Assembly: GCA_030630685.1 (NCBI GenBank)
Contig: DAOVMN010000048.1
Location: forward strand, 1 to 9,962
Source of the DNA: Thermoplasmata archaeon
GTDB taxonomy: Archaea; Thermoplasmatota; DAOVMN01
DNA: 9,962 nt
Direction of reading: 5' to 3'
In this document: piece by piece, positions 6,625 through 9,962 of the stretch
Numbering within the stretch: position 1 is the stretch's first letter
Layout of the letters: each line of letters opens with the position of its first letter
Notes under the pieces: model-generated
What the model saw: the letters and a program-made list of their open reading frames with translations, nothing else
What the model was told of the DNA's origin: nothing
Database searches by the model: none
Translations under genes and position numbers: made by a program

Positions 6625-7738
6625 TTATCTCTCTCTTCATCCCAGGCATTCTTATCCTACATTCCTTCAACTCGAAAATAATCCAACTGATTGTCCCCAC
6701 GACGGACAACAAGAACGCCGCAACAATGGTCACCCTCTTCCCGAAATAATAAGCAATGGTCCCGCCTATTATGGCACCCAGGATCATGGACATGGAGATT
6801 ATGGAATGCAGCATCCCGGTAGCTGTGGCACGCTCGACATTCTGCTCAGTCACGTACTTCAGCGATCCCACATAAAGGAAAGACCAGGATCCAGCCAGAA
6901 GAAGCTGCATGGGAAGGAACTGCCACCAGACCGTTGCAGAGAAGAACAGGAAGAATACGAGCACGGAAAGCAGAAGTCCCGCTGTAACAAGCCTGCGTGA
7001 GGAATACCTGTCTGTAAGGAAGAACATGTAGAAGAACTGGGAAATGGCGTTCATGGCATGTATCACCCCGATCCAGAAAACCGTGGCTCCCAGGTCAAGC
7101 AAATAAAGCGGGAAGATGACCCAGATCGCATGTGCCCCGGAATGTCTCATCAGGAATGAGAAATACACCATCTTATTCCTCTTGATCACCTCCACAGGGA
7201 AGAACGGTATCTTCTGCCTGACACTCTCCACCGGCGGAATGTGAACAGCGATAATCAGGGAGATCACGAAGAGAAGTGAAGAAAAAAGAAAAGCATAGCG
7301 TATCTCCATGAGATATCCGATGTATCCTGCGATTAAGGCACCGAAGCCGAAACCCATGGAACCGAAGGAACTGAACTTCCCCATCTTCTTCCGAGCCTCA
7401 TAGACATAGGCCACCAATGCCGCGGGGTAGATGCCGATGGAGAAACCAGCCAGTGCACGGACCACTAACAGGCTCCAGAAATCCCAGACAATTGCCTGAA
7501 GCCCGAAGATTATAGAAGAAACAGCAAAACCGATATAGAGGAATCTCTTTCGCCCGACCCTGTCCGAGAGGATGCCGAAGGAGTAGGAGGAAAAGAGGAG
7601 GGCTATCCCATAGATGGCGAACAACACCCCGATATCGAACTCGTTCAGCCCCAGATCCTCTTCCGCAAAGATTGGCACATAGAACCACGATGCAAATATT
7701 GCGGCATTGGCAAAGAAGAAGATGAGATTGACCCGCAT
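6611..7738 (-). CDS. Major facilitator superfamily transporter, 12 membrane helices
   Basis: Secondary transporter of the inner (cytoplasmic) membrane; the substrate is unknown. From the ATG at 7738 the product is 375 residues, with twelve hydrophobic segments in two bundles of six. The MFS motif A is visible after helix 2 as GILSDRVGRKRF (55-66), and helix 4 carries the VVRALAGFSIGIYPA segment (92-106). The central loop is basic and short, and a short basic tail ends in RFRC. The frame is open to 8050, but those extra codons encode a transposase relic and antisense of the aminotransferase. The start at 7738 is supported by a TATA box exactly 26 bases upstream and by helix 1 beginning at residue 3. 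The last codons lie in the 64-bp repeat. It resembles general multidrug or metabolite MFS proteins, and no closer assignment is justified. Confidence 0.85.
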   Translation of the reverse strand: MRVNLIFFFANAAIFASWFYVPIFAEEDLGLNEFDIGVLFAIYGIALLFSSYSFGILSDRVGRKRFLYIGFAVSSIIFGLQAIVWDFWSLLVVRALAGFSIGIYPAALVAYVYEARKKMGKFSSFGSMGFGFGALIAGYIGYLMEIRYAFLFSSLLFVISLIIAVHIPPVESVRQKIPFFPVEVIKRNKMVYFSFLMRHSGAHAIWVIFPLYLLDLGATVFWIGVIHAMNAISQFFYMFFLTDRYSSRRLVTAGLLLSVLVFFLFFSATVWWQFLPMQLLLAGSWSFLYVGSLKYVTEQNVERATATGMLHSIISMSMILGAIIGGTIAYYFGKRVTIVAAFLLSVVGTISWIIFELKECRIRMPGMKREIRFRC

Positions 7739-7760
7739 TGCCCAGGCGTTTTGTAGCGGG

Positions 7761-7768
7761 ATTATTAA
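7761..7768 (-). promoter_or_regulatory. TATA box of the transporter gene
   Basis: TTAATAAT on the minus strand (7768-7761), centred about 26 bases before the ATG at 7738, predicts a leaderless transcript. It overlaps the downstream end of the open frame that carries the transposase relic, so transcription of the transporter would exclude the relic. Confidence 0.65.
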
Positions 7769-7780
7769 GTTATCTTTTGC

Positions 7781-7969
7781 CTGCTTCCAGTAGATTCTTA
7801 AATAGTTAAAAGCATATTCTATCTGTTCTCTGCCCTTGTAAAGATTATAGGTCGTCTCTGGATTCTCATCAACATTGCTTAGGAGGGGCATCTTTCCAAA
7901 TCTTTCCCTCTCCTGATAATACATTTCGGCAGTCTTTCCGCCTTCCTCTACAGCCTGCAAAACATCCGA
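7781..7969 (-). pseudogene. IS4-type transposase C-terminal relic, in frame with the transporter
   Basis: About 63 codons upstream of the transporter encode a fragment of a DDE transposase. FGKMPLLSNVDENPETTYNLY (encoded about 7900-7838) is the usual strand before the catalytic glutamate. The following residues fit the IS4-family YREK signature Y-x2-R-x3-E-x6-K: Y, R and E at the correct spacing, with Arg in the final Lys position (7840-7796). The N-terminal domain and the two catalytic Asp residues are missing, so it is not functional. It has no stop of its own and reads straight into the transporter frame, which would give a 479-codon fusion. Whether the fusion is ever translated is doubtful, given the internal promoter. 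No inverted repeats of a full element were recognised. Confidence 0.7.
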
Positions 7970-7973
7970 AGGA

Positions 7974-7981
7974 TTAATAAT
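7974..7981 (+). promoter_or_regulatory. TATA box of the aminotransferase gene
   Basis: TTAATAAT, centred about 26 bases before the ATG at 8004 and preceded by a purine-rich CCGAAGGA as BRE. It predicts a leaderless message. The same octamer, on the opposite strand, serves the divergent transporter at 7768-7761. Confidence 0.7.
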
Positions 7982-8003
7982 TTCCTGAAATTCCGTCGAG
8001 CAC

Positions 8004-9224
8004 ATGACCCTCAATCCTCGCTTCGAGCCCTCGCCAAGGACCAAGGACATCCGTTATGCAATCCGGGATGTGGTGGTGGTGGCCAACAAGCTGAAGAAAG
8101 CGGGCCACAATATCCTTCATCTCAATATCGGGGACCCCAATGCCTATGATTTCGACACCCCGGAGCACATCAAGGAAGGTGCTATTAAAGGGATCACCGA
8201 AGGCCACAACGGCTACGCCCCCTCTGAAGGCATCCGGGTGCTCGGGGAGGCCATCTCTACCAAGGAACAAAAGGACGGGCGGGATATCTGGACAGATGAT
8301 GTGCTGGTTACCGCTGGTGTTACCGAGGGGCTTCAGATGCTCTTTGCCAACCTCGAGGGAAAAAGGGCACTTATCCCCGCCCCGGTCTATCCTCCTTACA
8401 CGACCTATGCGAAGTTCTACGGGGCCGTTCCAGTGGAGTATCCCGGGGTGGAGGAACTGGACTGGCAGCCGGACATCGATTTCATCCGCCGCACGCTTGA
8501 AAAGGACACAAAGAAGGAGATCGCGGCACTCTGCATCATCAATCCCAATAATCCCACCGGGGCATTCTATCCCGAGAAAACCGTGAGGGAACTCATGGCC
8601 ATTGCTGGCGAGTACGGGCTCATGGTGATTTCCGACGAGATCTACGACCTTATGCTCTATGACCGGGATGTGGTCAAGCCCGCAACTCATGGGAAGGATG
8701 CGGATGTGCCCCTCATAATCCTCAACGGGATATCCAAGGTCTATTTTGCCCCTGGATGGAGGATAGGATACATGGCCTTCCGGGATAATGGGGGGCTAAA
8801 GGAGTTCAGGGAGTCGATCCTAAGGCAGGCCAGGGCGCGTCTCTGCCCTAATTTCCCGTGTCAGTATGGCTATCTGGCCGCTCTCCAGGGCCCAAACACT
8901 TTTCTTAAGGAAGGCATTGATAGACTGAGGAAGCGCAGGGATTACTCGGTGAAGCGGATCAATGAGATGGATGGCCTCTCCACAAGGGTACCGGAGGGGG
9001 CATTCTACATGTTCCCCAAGATCGGCGACGGAACTGGTGATGACTACGGGTTTGTCATGGACATCCTTCATAACTGCCATGTCCTTTTTGTGCACGGCTC
9101 TGGATTCTCCGCGGAATACGGAAAGGGGCACTTCAGGATGGTGTTCCTGCCAGACCCGGATACACTGAAGGAGGCCTTCGATCGGATCGAGGATTACCTG
9201 AAGAAAAGGTCGCGAAGAACCTGA
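8004..9224 (+). CDS. Class I PLP aminotransferase, probable alanine aminotransferase
   Basis: Fold type I pyridoxal-phosphate enzyme, most likely catalysing alanine + 2-oxoglutarate to pyruvate + glutamate in the cytoplasm. The 406-residue protein carries all expected elements: RYAIRDVV (17-24), LNIGDP (40-45), APVYPPYTTYAKFYG (126-140), NPNNPTG (180-186), D211 and Y214 in SDEIYDLM for the cofactor, the Schiff-base lysine K245 in SKVYFAPGWRIGY, and R378 in GHFRMVFLP for the substrate carboxylate. Long stretches (RDVV, GDP, SDEIYDLM, SKVYFAPGWR, LHNCHVLFVHGSGF) follow the pattern of Pyrococcus alanine aminotransferase as I remember it, which favours AlaAT over aspartate or tyrosine aminotransferase. 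A TATA box 26 bases upstream fixes the start. It is transcribed divergently from the transporter and convergently with the OsmC gene, 29 bases away. Confidence 0.9.
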   Translation: MTLNPRFEPSPRTKDIRYAIRDVVVVANKLKKAGHNILHLNIGDPNAYDFDTPEHIKEGAIKGITEGHNGYAPSEGIRVLGEAISTKEQKDGRDIWTDDVLVTAGVTEGLQMLFANLEGKRALIPAPVYPPYTTYAKFYGAVPVEYPGVEELDWQPDIDFIRRTLEKDTKKEIAALCIINPNNPTGAFYPEKTVRELMAIAGEYGLMVISDEIYDLMLYDRDVVKPATHGKDADVPLIILNGISKVYFAPGWRIGYMAFRDNGGLKEFRESILRQARARLCPNFPCQYGYLAALQGPNTFLKEGIDRLRKRRDYSVKRINEMDGLSTRVPEGAFYMFPKIGDGTGDDYGFVMDILHNCHVLFVHGSGFSAEYGKGHFRMVFLPDPDTLKEAFDRIEDYLKKRSRRT

Positions 9225-9253
9225 TGGGATTTTAAGGGCATATCTCGAAGATT

Positions 9254-9724
9254 TTACAGGATCGTATTATTCCCCTCTCGGATTACAGCCACGAATATCT
9301 CGGGTTCGATTCTCACTTCCGAGTCGATGGATTTGGAAATCAAACACCACTTACTGATCTCCTGAAGGATTTTTTCAATCTCTGGCCGATCCCCCTCATC
9401 TAATATCCCAATCCTGACCTTGATGTGAATGGATGTAAATCGGAGTGCACCTTCGCTCATTTGTGCTGTTCCCCTGGCCTCACTTTCATAGGATCTTATG
9501 GTAATCTTTTTCATGGCGGCAAGCCAGAGAAATGTGGTCATTGTACACACCTCAACCGCTCCGACAAACAGGTCTTCGGGTGACCAGATGCCAGGATGCC
9601 CCCCGAACTCGGGGGCACAAGCCACTGGGATATCCGGCTTATCTTCGCAACGAAGAATCCCCTTACGCTCCGTTGTCCATCTCAGTTGGGTTCTGTAATA
9701 ATGCTTGATTGGCTCGAATTTCAT
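9254..9724 (-). CDS. OsmC/Ohr-family protein
   Basis: Member of the OsmC-like family, thiol-dependent peroxidases that reduce organic hydroperoxides; several archaeal members have undefined roles. The 156-residue length is typical. The family's two redox cysteines are present: C60 in SPEDLFVGAVEVCTMTTF (48-65), at the start of the central helix, and C127 in KWCLISKSI (125-133). The early strand YRTQLRWTTERKG (10-22) and the PEFGGHPGIWSPED loop (38-51) fit the fold. The start at 9724 has a near-perfect Shine-Dalgarno site (GAGGTGAT) and lies 15 bases after the upstream flavoprotein stop, so it is the second gene of an operon. The neighbour suggests that its reductant could come from a flavin/iron-sulfur electron carrier, which is inference. 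Physiological substrate is not determined. Confidence 0.88.
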   Translation of the reverse strand: MKFEPIKHYYRTQLRWTTERKGILRCEDKPDIPVACAPEFGGHPGIWSPEDLFVGAVEVCTMTTFLWLAAMKKITIRSYESEARGTAQMSEGALRFTSIHIKVRIGILDEGDRPEIEKILQEISKWCLISKSIDSEVRIEPEIFVAVIREGNNTIL

Positions 9725-9727
9725 GGA

Positions 9728-9735
9728 ATCACCTC
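9728..9735 (-). promoter_or_regulatory. Strong Shine-Dalgarno site of the OsmC gene
   Basis: GAGGTGAT on the minus strand (9735-9728), three bases before the ATG at 9724. It matches the complement of the archaeal 16S rRNA 3' end. It contrasts with the apparently leaderless first genes elsewhere in the window and fits an internal operon gene. Confidence 0.8.
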
Positions 9736-9739
9736 GATA

Positions 9740-9962
9740 TCAAAACTCCGGCACCATTCCCTTCACCTGCTCGTGGGTGAACACCGGCCCGTGCTTGCAC
9801 ACATACACATCCCCGATATTACATCTCCCGCACTTACCTATACCGCACTTCATCCTGTTCTCTAACGTGGTATAGATCTGGCTGGGTCTCCACCCGAGCC
9901 TATCCAATGCCTGAGTTATAAACTTGATCGCTATCGGTGGGCCGCACGTCACAACAATCGCG
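9740..9962 (-). CDS. [2Fe-2S] flavoprotein, hydrogenase gamma/sulfite reductase B type, C-terminus (partial)
   Basis: C-terminal 74 codons of a ferredoxin-NADP reductase-like electron-transfer subunit; the 5' part lies beyond the right edge. The frame is open through base 9962 and the GTG at 9952 is internal. The visible part starts in VVTCGPPIAIKF, the conserved end of the NAD(P) domain. It then shows ENRMKCGIGKCGRCNIG with a further Cys, a C-x4-C-x2-C-x7-C set for a [2Fe-2S] cluster, and ends in GPVFTHEQVKGMVPEF. This C-terminus is characteristic of the gamma subunit of archaeal NiFe sulfhydrogenases (HydG) and of anaerobic sulfite reductase subunit B. PyrK and NfnA are related alternatives. 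These subunits pass electrons between NAD(P)H, FAD and partner iron-sulfur proteins. Which complex it belongs to cannot be told without the upstream genes. Confidence 0.88.
   Translation of the reverse strand, partial: AIVVTCGPPIAIKFITQALDRLGWRPSQIYTTLENRMKCGIGKCGRCNIGDVYVCKHGPVFTHEQVKGMVPEF

Noticed and set aside
6560..7000. Open frame on the plus strand, 146 codons
   Set aside because: It runs antisense to the transporter, with low-complexity His/Pro/Gln composition and no family signature.
7739..8050. Reading the full 479-codon frame as the transporter
   Set aside because: The first 104 codons are antisense of the aminotransferase start, a transposase relic and promoter sequence; helix 1 starts at the ATG at 7738.
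7974..8690. Minus-strand open frame of 238 codons opposite the aminotransferase
   Set aside because: Antisense shadow of a complete, conserved aminotransferase; long open antisense frames are expected in GC-rich coding sequence.

Overview
The window looks like a piece of a euryarchaeal genome; a Thermoplasmata-like lineage is possible, but I cannot fix the taxon. The evidence is archaeal TATA (box A) elements centred about 26 bases upstream of four probable start codons, which fits leaderless transcription; one strong GAGGTGAT Shine-Dalgarno site inside an operon; an alanine aminotransferase whose sequence closely follows the Pyrococcus type; and a hydrogenase-gamma-like flavoprotein tail. 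I see no tRNA, rRNA or CRISPR array.

Layout, left to right. (1) 1-3849, plus strand: the 3' 1282 codons of a giant Lhr-family helicase. The RecA motor lies off the left edge. The window holds the end of the Lhr core followed by roughly 950 residues of winged-helix-like C-terminal extension, including two related AlkZ/HTH_42-like modules. (2) 3850-6560: a visibly AT-richer island with two toxin-antitoxin modules. The first is on the minus strand, an AbiE-type pair (AbiEi-like antitoxin, then AbiEii nucleotidyltransferase toxin). The second is on the plus strand, a VapBC pair (ribbon-helix-helix antitoxin overlapping a PIN toxin by 4 bases). Between them lie about 495 bases with both promoters, a doubtful proline-rich small ORF and one copy of a 64-bp repeat. 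The second copy of that repeat lies just beyond vapC, so vapBC is bracketed by direct repeats. (3) 6611-7738, minus strand: a complete 12-helix major facilitator superfamily transporter, preceded at about 7781-7969 by an in-frame relic of an IS4-type transposase that still carries the YREK signature. (4) 8004-9224, plus strand: a complete class I aminotransferase, best called alanine aminotransferase, diverging from the transporter across the relic. (5) 9254-9962, minus strand: a two-gene operon end, the C-terminus of a [2Fe-2S] flavoprotein (hydrogenase gamma/sulfite reductase B type) followed 15 bases later by an OsmC-family protein.

The outer genes are housekeeping or metabolic: DNA repair, alanine/pyruvate interconversion and redox chemistry. 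The AT-rich middle, with two TA modules, flanking repeats and a transposase scar, looks acquired and modular. The points most worth following are the 64-bp repeats around vapBC, the transposase fragment fused in frame to the transporter, the duplicated module in the Lhr extension, and the promoter geometry that resolves several start codons.
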